Assembly: GCF_029428875.1 (NCBI RefSeq)
Contig: NZ_JAJSOO010000001.1
Location: 5,456,001-5,520,000 of the forward strand
Direction of reading: 5' to 3'
From: Streptomyces sp. JH34
GTDB lineage: Bacteria > Actinomycetota > Actinomycetes > Streptomycetales > Streptomycetaceae
DNA: 64,000 bases
The translations under genes were made by a program, and so were the position numbers. Position 1 is the stretch's first letter. Every line of letters begins with the position of its first letter. The notes under the pieces are model-generated. The model saw nothing but the letters and a program-made list of their open reading frames with translations, ran no database searches and was not told the DNA's origin. Of the stretch, positions 42,299 through 51,191 are shown piece by piece.

Positions 42299-43070
42299 CG
42301 GACGTGCTCCCCTTTCTGCCAGCGTCGGATGCGAGGCGGTCGACGAACCGGTAGCTCTCGTCGAAGATCCGCTCCGCATCGTGGTCCAACGTCGCCACGT
42401 GGTAGCTCTGTTCCAGGAGGATCTCCTCGACCTCCGCGGACGAGATCCGGCTGAGGATCCGCGCCGAGTCGGCCGGCGGCACGACATGGTCCTGCGGACT
42501 GTGCAGCAGCACGACCGGCTGGGTGACCTGTGGCAGATCGGCGTCGACCAGCCGGAAGAACGCCCGCACGGAGTGAGCGGCGTGCAGCGGCACCCGGTCG
42601 TAGCCGACCTCCTCGGCGCCCTCCAGCGCGATGTCGCTGGTCAGCCCCTTCGTCGTACGCACCACGTGCCGGGCGAGCGGCAGGGCGTACGCCGACAGGC
42701 CGTGCACCTTGTTCGCCGGATTCACGAGCACCAGGCCGGCGATCTCGTCACCGTGCTTCGCGGCCAGGCGCAGCGCCAGGGCCCCGCCCATGGAGAGGCC
42801 GAAGACGAAGACCTTCTCGCACCGCGCCGTCAGGACCCGCAGCTCCCGGTCCACCTCGGCGTACCAGTCCTGCCAGCCCGTGACCGCCATGTCCTCCCAG
42901 CGCGTGCCGTGTCCGGGCAGCAGCGGGAGGGACACGGTGAGGCCGCGCTCCGCCAGGTAGTCGGCCCAGGGGCGCAGCGACTGCGGCGAACCCGTGAATC
43001 CGTGACAGAGGAGGACGCCGACCTCTCCGCCCTCGTGGCGGAACGGCTCGGCTCCAGGGAGGACCGGCAC
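42291..43070 (-). CDS. Alpha/beta hydrolase, carboxylesterase/monoacylglycerol lipase-like
   Basis: 259 residues from GTG 43070, chosen because CAGGAG lies 6 nt upstream; the frame stays open far upstream but only over the plsC gene on the other strand. Oxyanion motif 'LLCHGFTGSPQSL', nucleophile Ser in 'GLSMGGALAL', Asp in 'SPQDHVVP' and His in 'SYHVATLDHD' complete the triad. Similar to thermostable Est30-type esterases. It is divergent from the acyltransferase gene plsC, so a lipid-turnover role is plausible. Confidence 0.9.
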   Translation of the reverse strand: MPVLPGAEPFRHEGGEVGVLLCHGFTGSPQSLRPWADYLAERGLTVSLPLLPGHGTRWEDMAVTGWQDWYAEVDRELRVLTARCEKVFVFGLSMGGALALRLAAKHGDEIAGLVLVNPANKVHGLSAYALPLARHVVRTTKGLTSDIALEGAEEVGYDRVPLHAAHSVRAFFRLVDADLPQVTQPVVLLHSPQDHVVPPADSARILSRISSAEVEEILLEQSYHVATLDHDAERIFDESYRFVDRLASDAGRKGSTSGG

Positions 43071-43286
43071 CGGGGACTCCTGTTCATGAAGCGGGGCAGG
43101 GGTGCGGGGGGTGTGCAAAAGGATTACTTCACCGTACGCGACCGGACCGACACCGACCAGGGCCGTCACGCTCCGGGCGGCAGCCGCCCGCGGCGCCGTC
43201 TGTGAGGGATACCGCCCCGAGCGGGCGGGGAAGGCCGCGGCCCCACGGGTTAAGGTCATTCGCACGGCACACAGGAGGCACCAGAG

Positions 43287-44006
43287 TTGATCTACGGCGC
43301 AATGAAGTTCTCCATCGGCGGTTCCCTGAAGCTCGCCTTCAGACCGTGGGTGGAGGGCCTGGAGAACATTCCCGCACACGGGCCGGCGATCCTCGCGAGC
43401 AACCACCTGTCGTTCTCGGACTCCTTCTTCCTGCCGGCCGTCCTCGACCGCAAGGTGACCTTCATCGCCAAGGCGGAGTACTTCACCGCCCCCGGGGTGA
43501 AGGGGAAGCTCACCGCCGCGTTCTTCAAGGGTGTCGGCCAGCTCCCGGTGGACCGCTCCGGCGGCCGCGGTGCCGGGGAGGCCGCCATCAAGGCCGGCAT
43601 CCAGGTCATCGAGAGCGGGGGGCTCTTCGGCATCTACCCGGAGGGCACCCGCTCGCCCGACGGACGGCTCTACCGGGGCAAGCCCGGAGGCCTCGCCCGG
43701 GTGGCCCTCGCCACCGGTGCGCCGGTCATCCCCGTGGCGATGATCGACACGGAGAAGATCCAGCCTCCCGGCCAGGTGGTGCCCAAGCTGATGCGGCCCG
43801 GCATCAGGATCGGTGAGCCGCTGGACTTCAGCCGCTACCAGGGCATGGACGGCGACCGCTTCATCCTCCGTTCGGTGACCGACGAGGTCATGTACGAGAT
43901 CATGAAGCTCTCCGGCCAGGAGTACGTGGACGTCTACGCCACCGCGGCCAAGCGGCAGATCGCCGAGGACGCGAAGAAGAAGGGCCAGGAGGAACCCGGC
44001 GCGTGA
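43287..44006 (+). CDS. plsC: 1-acyl-glycerol-3-phosphate acyltransferase
   Basis: 239 residues. The acyltransferase motifs are 'SNHLSFSDSFF' (HX4D) and 'IYPEGTRSPDG' (EGTR). It adds an acyl chain to lysophosphatidic acid or a related acceptor at the membrane. The start is a TTG (43287): AGGAGG stands 8 nt upstream, and the next ATG (codon 6) has no ribosome site. The gene is 58 bp before macS. Confidence 0.92.
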   Translation: MIYGAMKFSIGGSLKLAFRPWVEGLENIPAHGPAILASNHLSFSDSFFLPAVLDRKVTFIAKAEYFTAPGVKGKLTAAFFKGVGQLPVDRSGGRGAGEAAIKAGIQVIESGGLFGIYPEGTRSPDGRLYRGKPGGLARVALATGAPVIPVAMIDTEKIQPPGQVVPKLMRPGIRIGEPLDFSRYQGMDGDRFILRSVTDEVMYEIMKLSGQEYVDVYATAAKRQIAEDAKKKGQEEPGA

Positions 44007-44064
44007 GTGCGGCGCGGGGGCAGCAAGGCAGGGGGAGGAAACCGGGGGAGGGGACCCAGAGGAC

Positions 44065-45282
44065 ATGGCCGGGCGTGAACGGGTCGTAAGGATGTCGGTC
44101 GAGCAGCCGTTGTGGCGGGCGCTGACCGCGTACCGCGTGCTGACCCTTCTCTACGCGGCGCTGCTGGCGGGCTTCGGCCGCGGGAAGTACGAGCGGCCCT
44201 GGGTGGCCCTGGCCTTCCTGGCGTTCCTCGCCCTCTGGACGCTCGCCACCCTGCCCAGGGTGGCCAACGCCGCGAACTGCACCAAGCGCTTCCTCGGCCT
44301 GGACCTCACGGTCGCCCTCACCGGGATCCTGCTGACCCCGCTCGCGGACTTCGACGCCCAGCACATGGACGGCCCGACGCTCCCGTCGATCTGGACCGCG
44401 GGCTCCGTCCTCGCCTTCGCGCTCAAGGGCGGCTGGCGCTGGGCGGCCTTCGCCTCCACCCTCGTCGCCGTCGCCAACATCATCGAGCGGGGCGAGCCCA
44501 GCAGGGACACCTTCCACAACGTCGTCCTGGTCTGGGTCGCCTCCATCGCCATCGGCTACGTCGTCGAGGTGGCCCGCGCCAGTGAGCGCACCCTGGCCCG
44601 CGCCCTGGAGATCGAGGCCGCGACCCGGGAGCGGGAACGGCTCGCCCGCGACATCCACGACAGCGTCCTCCAGGTCCTGGCCATGGTCCAGCGGCGCGGC
44701 ACGGCCCTGGGCGGCGAGGCCGCCGAGCTCGGCCGGATGGCCGGGGAGCAGGAGGTCGCGCTGCGGACCCTGGTCTCCAGCGGCCTGGTTCCCACGACCA
44801 GGGTCTCCGAGGACAGCTCGGAGGGCGCGGTGGTCCGCGCGGTGGACACCGACGAGGCCGAGAGCGCCGAGTGCGACCTGCGTGCCCTGCTCGCTCCGCA
44901 CGCGGGCTCCAGGGTCACCTTCGCGGAACCCGGTGCCCCGGTGGTGCTCGCGGCGGAGGCGGCACGCGAGCTCGCCGCCGCGGTGAGCGCCGCGCTGGAC
45001 AACGTCCGGGTCCACGCGGGGCCTGACGCCCAGGCGTGGATCCTGGTGGAGGACGAGCCGGACGAGGTGATCGTCACGGTCCGGGACGACGGCCCGGGCA
45101 TCCCGGAGGGCAGGCTGGTCCAGGCGGAGGGGGAGGGCCGGCTCGGCGTCGCCCTGTCGATCCGCGGACGGCTGCGCGACCTGGGCGGCACGGCAGAGCT
45201 GATCTCGGTACCCGGCCAGGGAACCGAGGTCGAGTTGAAGGTTCCGAAGGTTTCACGGGGGAAGGCAGGATCGGCCCGATGA
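44065..45282 (+). CDS. macS: MacS-type sensor histidine kinase
   Basis: 405 residues. Five membrane helices (about 22-42, 46-62, 75-95, 110-130 and 145-165) precede a HisKA_3 motif 'RDIHDSVLQVLAMV' with the phospho-His near 197 and an ATPase domain with 'DDGPGIPEG' and 'GRLGVALSI'. The sequence and its place match MacS, the kinase of the MacRS system of S. coelicolor that controls morphogenesis-related membrane proteins and antibiotic production. ATG 44065; an in-frame ATG at 44092 is also possible. It is coupled to macR by an ATGA overlap. Confidence 0.87.
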   Translation: MAGRERVVRMSVEQPLWRALTAYRVLTLLYAALLAGFGRGKYERPWVALAFLAFLALWTLATLPRVANAANCTKRFLGLDLTVALTGILLTPLADFDAQHMDGPTLPSIWTAGSVLAFALKGGWRWAAFASTLVAVANIIERGEPSRDTFHNVVLVWVASIAIGYVVEVARASERTLARALEIEAATRERERLARDIHDSVLQVLAMVQRRGTALGGEAAELGRMAGEQEVALRTLVSSGLVPTTRVSEDSSEGAVVRAVDTDEAESAECDLRALLAPHAGSRVTFAEPGAPVVLAAEAARELAAAVSAALDNVRVHAGPDAQAWILVEDEPDEVIVTVRDDGPGIPEGRLVQAEGEGRLGVALSIRGRLRDLGGTAELISVPGQGTEVELKVPKVSRGKAGSAR

Positions 45283-45971
45283 GTACACCGAACACGCAGG
45301 AGTCCCAGGAGCGGGCCATCAGGGTGATGGTCGTCGACGACCATCCGATGTGGCGCGACGCCGTCGCCCGCGATCTGACCGAGTCCGGTTTCGACGTGGT
45401 CGCGACCGCCGGGGACGGCCCGGGTGCGGTCCGCCGCGCCCACGCCGCCGTGCCCGACGTCCTGGTGCTCGACCTGAACCTGCCGGGGATGCCCGGCGTC
45501 CAGGTCTGCAAGGAGCTCGTCGGATCGCAGCCCGGGCTGCGCGTCCTCGTCCTCTCCGCCAGCGGGGAGCACGCCGATGTCCTGGAGGCCGTGAAGTCCG
45601 GCGCCACCGGCTACCTGCTCAAGTCGGCAAGCACCCGCGAACTGACCGACGCCGTGCGCGCCACCGCGGCGGGCGACCCGGTCTTCACCCCGGGGCTCGC
45701 CGGACTCGTCCTCGGCGAGTACCGCAGGCTCGCCTCCGACCCGGCCCCCGCCGCGCCCGACCAGCCGAAGGTCCCGCAGCTCACCGACCGCGAGACGGAG
45801 GTCCTGAGGCTGGTCGCCAAGGGACTCTCGTACAAGCAGATCGCCGAGCGCCTGGTCATCTCCCACCGCACCGTCCAGAACCACGTCCAGAACACCCTGG
45901 GCAAGCTCCAGCTGCACAATCGGGTGGAGCTCGTGCGCTACGCCATCGAGGCCGGTCTCGACGACGTCTGA
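45279..45971 (+). CDS. macR: MacR-type NarL/LuxR response regulator
   Basis: 230 residues from ATG 45279. Receiver domain with the acidic pair in 'VVDDHPMW', phospho-Asp in 'VLVLDLNLPG' and Lys in 'LLKSAS'; LuxR helix-turn-helix at about 165-225 ('LTDRETEVLRLVAKGLSYKQIAERL'). Partner of the kinase upstream. The longer frame from 45036 lies within macS and is rejected. Confidence 0.9.
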   Translation: MSTPNTQESQERAIRVMVVDDHPMWRDAVARDLTESGFDVVATAGDGPGAVRRAHAAVPDVLVLDLNLPGMPGVQVCKELVGSQPGLRVLVLSASGEHADVLEAVKSGATGYLLKSASTRELTDAVRATAAGDPVFTPGLAGLVLGEYRRLASDPAPAAPDQPKVPQLTDRETEVLRLVAKGLSYKQIAERLVISHRTVQNHVQNTLGKLQLHNRVELVRYAIEAGLDDV

Positions 45972-46115
45972 CCCCGGTCGATCCCGCCCCCGTACGCGGA
46001 GGCGGGGTCCTCTTCGGCCGGCTCCTCGGTCCGGTTCGCCCGGCCGGGCGGCATCCCGGGGGCGCGGGCCGTATATTCGCGTGGACCGGCCCCACCCCCT
46101 CACCAGGGAGACGTC

Positions 46116-47120
46116 GTGGAAATCCTGGCATTCGGCGTGCAGTCCGACGAGAAGCCGCTGATCGAGAAGGCCTTCGCCGGCCTGCACGACGTCCGCTGCC
46201 TGGACGTCTTCCTCACCGAGGACACCGCCCCGATCGCCGCGGGCCACGAGATCATCTCCACCAGCGTCAACGCCGATCTCGGCAGCCGGGTCCTGCAGAC
46301 CCTCGCCGCGGGCGGCACGCAGATGATCGCCCAGCGCTCCACCGGCTTCAACAACATCGACCTCGACGTCGCCGAACGGCTCGCCCTGCGCGTCGCCCGC
46401 GTCTCGTACTACTCGCCCTACTCGGTCGCCGAGTTCGCCTGGACCCTGGCCATGGCCGTCAACCGCCGCATCGTCCGCGCGGTGAGCCGCACCCGTGACT
46501 TCGACTTCCGGCTCGACGGACTCCTCGGCCGCGACATGCACGGCCGCACGGCCGGTGTGCTCGGCACCGGGAAGATCGGCGAGGCGTTCGCCCGGATCGC
46601 CCACGGCTTCGGCATGGACCTGCTCGGCTGGGACGTCGCCGAGAACCCCGCCTGCACCGCACTCGGCATGACCTACGTGGACAAGGAGCAGCTCTTCGCC
46701 GAGGCCGACCTGATCAGCCTCCACGTGCCACTGCTCCCGGCCACGCAGCACCTCATCGGCGAGGAGGCCCTCTCCGCGATGAAGGACGACGCCATCCTGG
46801 TCAACTCCAGCCGGGGCGGCCTCATCGACACCCGCGCGCTCGTCCGGGAGCTGCGGGCCGGCCGCTTCACCGGGGTCGGGCTCGACGTCTACGAGGCGGA
46901 GGCAGGGCTCTTCTACGTCGACAAGTCCGTGGAGGGCATCGACGACGACACCCTCGCCCGGCTCGTCACCTTCCCCAACGTCATCGTGACCTCACACCAG
47001 GCGTACTACACGCGGGACGCCGTGGGACAGATCATCGACGCCACCGTGCAGAACGTCACCGACTACCTGGCGGGCCGCCGCAGCGACAACTTCCTGGTCC
47101 CCGCGCTCCCGCCGCGCTAG
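46116..47120 (+). CDS. ldhA: D-lactate dehydrogenase (LdhA-like 2-hydroxyacid dehydrogenase)
   Basis: 334 residues, similar along its length to E. coli LdhA. NAD-binding 'GVLGTGKIGEAFARI' (about 145-159), catalytic Arg in 'NSSRGGLIDT', Glu in 'GLDVYEAEAG' and His in 'VIVTSHQAYYT'. It reduces pyruvate to D-lactate with NADH or runs in reverse. GTG 46116 follows AGGGAGACGTC. It sits alone, convergent with trpE. Confidence 0.9.
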   Translation: MEILAFGVQSDEKPLIEKAFAGLHDVRCLDVFLTEDTAPIAAGHEIISTSVNADLGSRVLQTLAAGGTQMIAQRSTGFNNIDLDVAERLALRVARVSYYSPYSVAEFAWTLAMAVNRRIVRAVSRTRDFDFRLDGLLGRDMHGRTAGVLGTGKIGEAFARIAHGFGMDLLGWDVAENPACTALGMTYVDKEQLFAEADLISLHVPLLPATQHLIGEEALSAMKDDAILVNSSRGGLIDTRALVRELRAGRFTGVGLDVYEAEAGLFYVDKSVEGIDDDTLARLVTFPNVIVTSHQAYYTRDAVGQIIDATVQNVTDYLAGRRSDNFLVPALPPR

Positions 47121-47152
47121 CCCGGCGGGAGCCCACACCCCTGGTGCCTCCC

Positions 47153-49111
47153 TCAGCCGAGCACCGGCAGCGACGCCAGCAGCCCGGCCACGATCGTCGC
47201 GCCGCGCAGTGTCAGCACCGACTCCGGGTGGAACTGCACCGACGCGAAGCCCCGGCCCCGCAGCGCGTGCAGTTCGCCGGACACCGCGTCCCCGCTCACC
47301 TCGATGCCGTGCGCACCCAGTTCCGTGGCCGCCGCGTCGTCGCAGAGCGCGGTGAAGCTGTTGTAGAAGCCCACGGTCTCGGGCCTTCCGAACAGATCGA
47401 TCCGGGTCTGCGCCCCCTGGTACGGCACGGCCTTCCGCGCGATCTCCAGGCCCAGCTCCGCCGCGATCAGCTCATGGCCGAGGCAGACGCCGAGCAGGCC
47501 GTGCCGGTGGTCCCGGACCAGCTCGGCGGTCAGCTCCCGCAGCAGCCGCATCTTCGGATCAGCGGTGTCCGCCGGGTTCCCTGGGCCGGGGCCCAGCACC
47601 ACGGGCCCCTCGTGGGCCCGCACGGTCCCGCGCAGTCCGGGCTCGTCGTACCGGCGTACCGACACGGTGAGGCCCGAGGAGCGCAGCAGATGCGCGAGCA
47701 TCGCCGTGAAGGTGTCCTCGGCGTCCACCACCAGGGCGTGGCCGGAGAGGTCCCGCGTGCGCTCCTGCATGCGCAGCCAGAAGGGGGCCAGCCCGCCGCG
47801 CCGGTCGTCCAGGGCCGCCTGGACCCGCGGATCGGAGGCCAGCCGCGGACGGTCCGCCTCCGACTCCGGACGGCCCGGCCGGACGCCCAGCGCCGCGAGC
47901 ACCCCGGCCGCCTTCGCGTGGGTCTCGGCCACCTCACCCGCCGGATCGGAGTGGCGCACCAGTGTCGCCCCCACCGGCACGCGCAGCCGGCCGTCCGCCG
48001 AGATGTCGGCGGTACGGATCAGGATCGGCGAGTCCAGCGTCTGCGCGCCGCCGGGCTCCCGGCTCACCAGTGCCAGCGCGCCCGCGTAGTAGCCGCGGCC
48101 CCCCGGCTCGTACCGCTCGATCACCCGGCAGGCGTTCTGGACGGGGGAGCCGGTGACCGTCGCCGCGAACATGGTCTCCCTGAGGACCTCGCGCACATCC
48201 AGCGAGGACCTCCCGCGCAGTTCGTACTCCGTGTGCGCGAGATGGGCCATCTCCTTGAGCCGCGGCCCGATCACGACCCCGCCCATGTCGCCGACGGTGC
48301 ACATCATCTTGAGCTCCTCGTCGACCACCATGGAGAGTTCCTCGGTCTCCTTGCGGTCGCCGAGGAAGGCCAGCAGGCCCTCGGCGGTCGGCCCCTCGGC
48401 CGGGTAGCGGTAGGTCCCGCTGATCGGGTTCATCACCACGGTCCCGCCGGACATCCGCACGTGGACCTCAGGGCTGGCGCCGACCAGTGTGCGGCCGCCC
48501 GTGCCCGGCCGCCCCGACGCGGACGCGTTCCCCGTGTGGACGACGAACGTCCAGTACGCGCCGCGCTCACCGGCCAGCAGCCGCCTGAACAGCGCCAGCG
48601 CGTCGGCACGGCCGAAGCCGGGGATCTCGCCGCCGAAGGTCCGCCGGATCACGAAGTTGGCGCCCTCACCCTGTCCGATCTCGTCCTCGACGACCCGGCG
48701 GACGATGTCCCCGTACTCCTCGTCGGGGACGTCGAACGCGCCGTCCTCGACCCGTACGTCGTGACCGGGCAGCCGCGCGAGAACCTCGGCCAGCGGCAGC
48801 TCGCGCACCTCGTCGGCGACCAGCACGGCCAGCGGGGTCCCGTCGTCCCGCACGTCGAAGCCGCGCTCGGCGATCTGCCGGAAGGGCACCAGGGCCAGCG
48901 AGGGCAGTTCACCCACCGGGATGCCGGCGAGCCGGTCCACCTCGAGCACCTCGCCGGTCAGGACCTCGACGGTGTCGTGGTCCCGGCCGGGCGTGCGCCT
49001 GCGCAGCAGCGCGAAGGGCGGGGCGTCGTCACGGAGCAGGGCGGACAGGACCGACCCGACGTCCGCGGCGCGGCCGGGCTCGGACATGGGCTGGGGCAGG
49101 GGCTCGGGCAT
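47153..49111 (-). CDS. trpE: Fused anthranilate synthase (TrpE-TrpG)
   Basis: 652 residues. Residues 1 to about 440 are the chorismate-binding TrpE part ('FVIRRTFGGEIPGF', 'LVGASPEVHVRMSGGTVVMNPISGT', 'ETMFAATVTGSPVQNACRVI'); about 460-652 are a glutamine amidotransferase with the nucleophile Cys in 'LLGVCLGHELIA' and 'VQFHPES'. It makes anthranilate from chorismate and glutamine. Such single-chain enzymes also occur in phenazine pathways (PhzE), but the trp leader peptide and attenuator upstream show control by tryptophan. Start ATG 49111 with GAGGAA upstream. It is divergent from DAHP synthase, the first enzyme of the pathway. Confidence 0.92.
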   Translation of the reverse strand: MPEPLPQPMSEPGRAADVGSVLSALLRDDAPPFALLRRRTPGRDHDTVEVLTGEVLEVDRLAGIPVGELPSLALVPFRQIAERGFDVRDDGTPLAVLVADEVRELPLAEVLARLPGHDVRVEDGAFDVPDEEYGDIVRRVVEDEIGQGEGANFVIRRTFGGEIPGFGRADALALFRRLLAGERGAYWTFVVHTGNASASGRPGTGGRTLVGASPEVHVRMSGGTVVMNPISGTYRYPAEGPTAEGLLAFLGDRKETEELSMVVDEELKMMCTVGDMGGVVIGPRLKEMAHLAHTEYELRGRSSLDVREVLRETMFAATVTGSPVQNACRVIERYEPGGRGYYAGALALVSREPGGAQTLDSPILIRTADISADGRLRVPVGATLVRHSDPAGEVAETHAKAAGVLAALGVRPGRPESEADRPRLASDPRVQAALDDRRGGLAPFWLRMQERTRDLSGHALVVDAEDTFTAMLAHLLRSSGLTVSVRRYDEPGLRGTVRAHEGPVVLGPGPGNPADTADPKMRLLRELTAELVRDHRHGLLGVCLGHELIAAELGLEIARKAVPYQGAQTRIDLFGRPETVGFYNSFTALCDDAAATELGAHGIEVSGDAVSGELHALRGRGFASVQFHPESVLTLRGATIVAGLLASLPVLG

Positions 49112-49162
49112 GGGCGTTCCTCTTCCTGACGGAGGAACGGCTCCCGGCTCCGGAAACGCAGA

Positions 49163-49187
49163 GAAGGCCGCCCCTCGGGCGGCCTTC
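49163..49187 (-). terminator. trp attenuator hairpin
   Basis: A perfect 11-bp GC stem (49163-49173 with 49177-49187 on the + strand numbering) lies between the trp leader peptide and trpE. On the minus strand it is followed by TCTGCGTTT. It is the likely transcription-attenuation terminator: ribosome stalling at the three Trp codons would allow an alternative fold. Confidence 0.8.
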
Positions 49188-49208
49188 GCGAAGTCTGTAC
49201 GCGCGATG

Positions 49209-49265
49209 AGTCAGCGGGCCGCCGGATGAGCGGTCCACCACCAGTTCTGGGTCGTCTGCGCGAAC
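49209..49265 (-). CDS. trpL: trp leader peptide
   Basis: An 18-codon frame, MFAQTTQNWWWTAHPAAR, with three Trp codons in a row, followed by the attenuator and then trpE. It is too short for normal gene calling. As I recall, the same kind of Trp-rich leader and attenuator was described for anthranilate synthase of Streptomyces venezuelae. A -10-like TAAGGT (49273-49278) ends 7 nt before the ATG, so the RNA may start at or next to the start codon. Confidence 0.88.
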
Positions 49266-49352
49266 ATGCCACGTACCTTAACGGACGTGGTGGACGGATG
49301 AGCGCGCGTCTCATGTGTTGAGCGGCCGGGCGGGACGCGGCCGCCGACCCCG

Positions 49353-49358
49353 TAATGT
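49353..49358 (+). promoter_or_regulatory. -10-like element of the DAHP synthase gene
   Basis: TAATGT lies 7 nt before GTG 49366, so transcription may begin at the start codon (leaderless mRNA). No good -35 match and no ribosome site are seen. Inference from sequence only. Confidence 0.4.
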
Positions 49359-49365
49359 TGTCAAG

Positions 49366-50718
49366 GTGACCGTGAACGCCAATACCTCCGTCGCCGGTGG
49401 CCACACCTGGCGAGACCTTCCCGCGGCGCAGCAGCCCGAGTACCCCGATGCCGAGGCTCTGCGCGACGTACTCGCGGACCTCGAGTCGTATCCTCCGCTC
49501 GTCTTCGCGGGCGAGTGCGACCAGCTGCGCGCCCGCCTGGGAGCCGTCGCCAAGGGCGAGGCGTTCCTGCTGCAGGGCGGCGACTGTGCCGAGGCCTTCG
49601 ACGGCGTGTCCGCCGAGCACATCCGGGCCAAGCTGAAGACCCTGCTCCAGATGAGCGCCGTCCTGACGTACGCGGCCTCCGTGCCGGTCGTCAAGATCGG
49701 CCGTATCGCCGGGCAGTACTCCAAGCCGCGCTCCAAGCCGACCGAGACCCGCGACGGCGTGACGCTGCCGACCTACCGCGGTGACTCCGTCAACGGCTTC
49801 GAGTTCACCGAGGCCGCCCGCATCCCGGACCCCCAGCGGCTGAAGCAGATGTACCACGCGTCCGCTTCCACGCTGAACCTGGTGCGCGCCTTCACCACCG
49901 GTGGTTACGCGGACCTGCGCCAGGTGCACGCCTGGAACCAGGACTTCGTGAAGTCCTCGCCGTCCGGGCAGCGTTACGAGGCCCTGGCGCGCGAGATCGA
50001 CAACGCGCTGAACTTCATGAAGGCGTGCGGCACGGACCCGGCCGAGTTCAAGGCCGTCGAGTTCTACGCCTCGCACGAGGCGCTGCTGCTGGACTACGAG
50101 TCGTCGCTGACCCGCACCGACTCGCGGACCGGCCGGCTGTACGACACCTCGGGCCACATGGTCTGGGTCGGTGAGCGCACCCGCCAGATGGACGGCGCGC
50201 ACATCGAGTTCGCCTCGAAGATCCGCAACCCCATCGGGATCAAGCTCGGCCCGACGACCACCGTCGACGAGGCGCTCGGCTACATCGACCGCCTCGACCC
50301 CGAGCGCGAGCCGGGCCGGCTCACCTTCATCGTCCGCATGGGCGCCGGCAAGGTCCGTGACAAGCTCCCCGAGCTGGTCGAGAAGGTCACCGCGTCCGGT
50401 GCCCAGGTCGTGTGGGTGACCGACCCGATGCACGGCAACACCTTCGAGGCGGCGTCCGGCCACAAGACGCGTCGCTTCGACGACGTCCTGGACGAGGTCA
50501 AGGGCTTCTTCGAGGTGCACAAGCAGCTCGGGACGCACCCCGGTGGCATCCACGTCGAGCTCACCGGTGACGACGTCACCGAGTGCGTCGGCGGCGGCCA
50601 CGAGATCTTCGTGGACGACCTGCACCAGCGCTACGAGACGGCCTGCGACCCGCGCCTCAACCGCAGCCAGTCCCTCGACCTGGCCTTCCTGGTCGCCGAG
50701 ATGTACCGCGACCAGTAG
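49366..50718 (+). CDS. aroH: Class II DAHP synthase
   Basis: 450 residues from GTG 49366 (VTVNANTSVAGG). Class II motifs: 'RVFAGECDQ'-like 'VFAGECDQLRAR', 'LLQGGDCAEAF', 'GRIAGQYSKPRSKP', 'HMVWVGERTRQ' and 'WVTDPMHGNT', with the metal-binding Cys, His, Glu and Asp. It joins PEP and erythrose 4-phosphate, the entry of the shikimate pathway, and the plant/actinobacterial class II form is often feedback-controlled. It is divergent from trpE. A strong hairpin follows the stop. The gene name varies (aroG in mycobacteria). Confidence 0.95.
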   Translation: MTVNANTSVAGGHTWRDLPAAQQPEYPDAEALRDVLADLESYPPLVFAGECDQLRARLGAVAKGEAFLLQGGDCAEAFDGVSAEHIRAKLKTLLQMSAVLTYAASVPVVKIGRIAGQYSKPRSKPTETRDGVTLPTYRGDSVNGFEFTEAARIPDPQRLKQMYHASASTLNLVRAFTTGGYADLRQVHAWNQDFVKSSPSGQRYEALAREIDNALNFMKACGTDPAEFKAVEFYASHEALLLDYESSLTRTDSRTGRLYDTSGHMVWVGERTRQMDGAHIEFASKIRNPIGIKLGPTTTVDEALGYIDRLDPEREPGRLTFIVRMGAGKVRDKLPELVEKVTASGAQVVWVTDPMHGNTFEAASGHKTRRFDDVLDEVKGFFEVHKQLGTHPGGIHVELTGDDVTECVGGGHEIFVDDLHQRYETACDPRLNRSQSLDLAFLVAEMYRDQ

Positions 50719-50737
50719 GAACCACCCCGGACGACAC

Positions 50738-50774
50738 CTGTGGGGCACGGATCGATGTGATCCGTGCCCCACAG
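50738..50774 (+). terminator. Terminator after DAHP synthase
   Basis: A perfect 16-bp stem (50738-50753 with 50759-50774) around a 5-nt loop, 20 bp after the stop. Confidence 0.85.
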
Positions 50775-50814
50775 GCGTACCGGGGCTTTTGCGACCAGCG
50801 GCGCACAGGTAAGG

Positions 50815-50833
50815 TTAGGTTAGCCTCACCGGG
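50815..50833. promoter_or_regulatory. Iron box (IdeR/DmdR-type operator) before bfd
   Basis: TTAGGTTAGCCTCACC matches 16 of the 19 positions of the actinobacterial iron box (TTAGGTTAGSCTMACCTWA). It lies 45 bp before the bfd start, over the likely promoter. The iron-loaded DtxR-family regulator would repress bfd when iron is plentiful. Confidence 0.78.
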
Positions 50834-50877
50834 AAATCGGGACGGCCAAGCGATCGATCCGCCGGGAGGTGAACCGC

Positions 50878-51147
50878 GTGTACGTATGTTCCTGCTTCGG
50901 CATCACGGAGGACCAGGTCAAGAAGCATGCCGACGGCGGAGCGTGTACGCCGCGGCAGATCGCCTCCGCCTGCAAGGCGGGCACCGACTGCGGCGGCTGC
51001 GTCCGCAGGATCCAGGCCCTGCTCGGCCGCGGCGACTGCCCTCGCCGTGATCTCACCGAGGGCCGCACGGCACCGACGGGCGCTCCGGCGGGTGCGCCCG
51101 CCGCCCTCGGCGCCACGCCCGACGTCAGGCTCTCCGACGCCGCCTGA
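50878..51147 (+). CDS. bfd: Bacterioferritin-associated ferredoxin
   Basis: 89 residues from GTG 50878, 8 nt after GGGAGG; the earlier GTG at 50869 sits inside that ribosome site. The four [2Fe-2S] cysteines are in 'VCSCFGIT' (CxC) and 'GTDCGGCVRRI' (CxxC). Bfd gives electrons to bacterioferritin so that stored iron is released. The Ala/Pro/Gly tail (about 60-89) is an extra. The upstream iron box and the convergent bfr gene support the call. Confidence 0.92.
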   Translation: MYVCSCFGITEDQVKKHADGGACTPRQIASACKAGTDCGGCVRRIQALLGRGDCPRRDLTEGRTAPTGAPAGAPAALGATPDVRLSDAA

Positions 51148-51191
51148 GAGTCCCGGCCGGAACCACGGGATCACCGCGGAGCCCGCGGGGA

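Noticed and set aside
43071..44066. N-terminal extension of the esterase to 591 residues
   Set aside because: The extra part is antisense to plsC; a ribosome site precedes GTG 43070.
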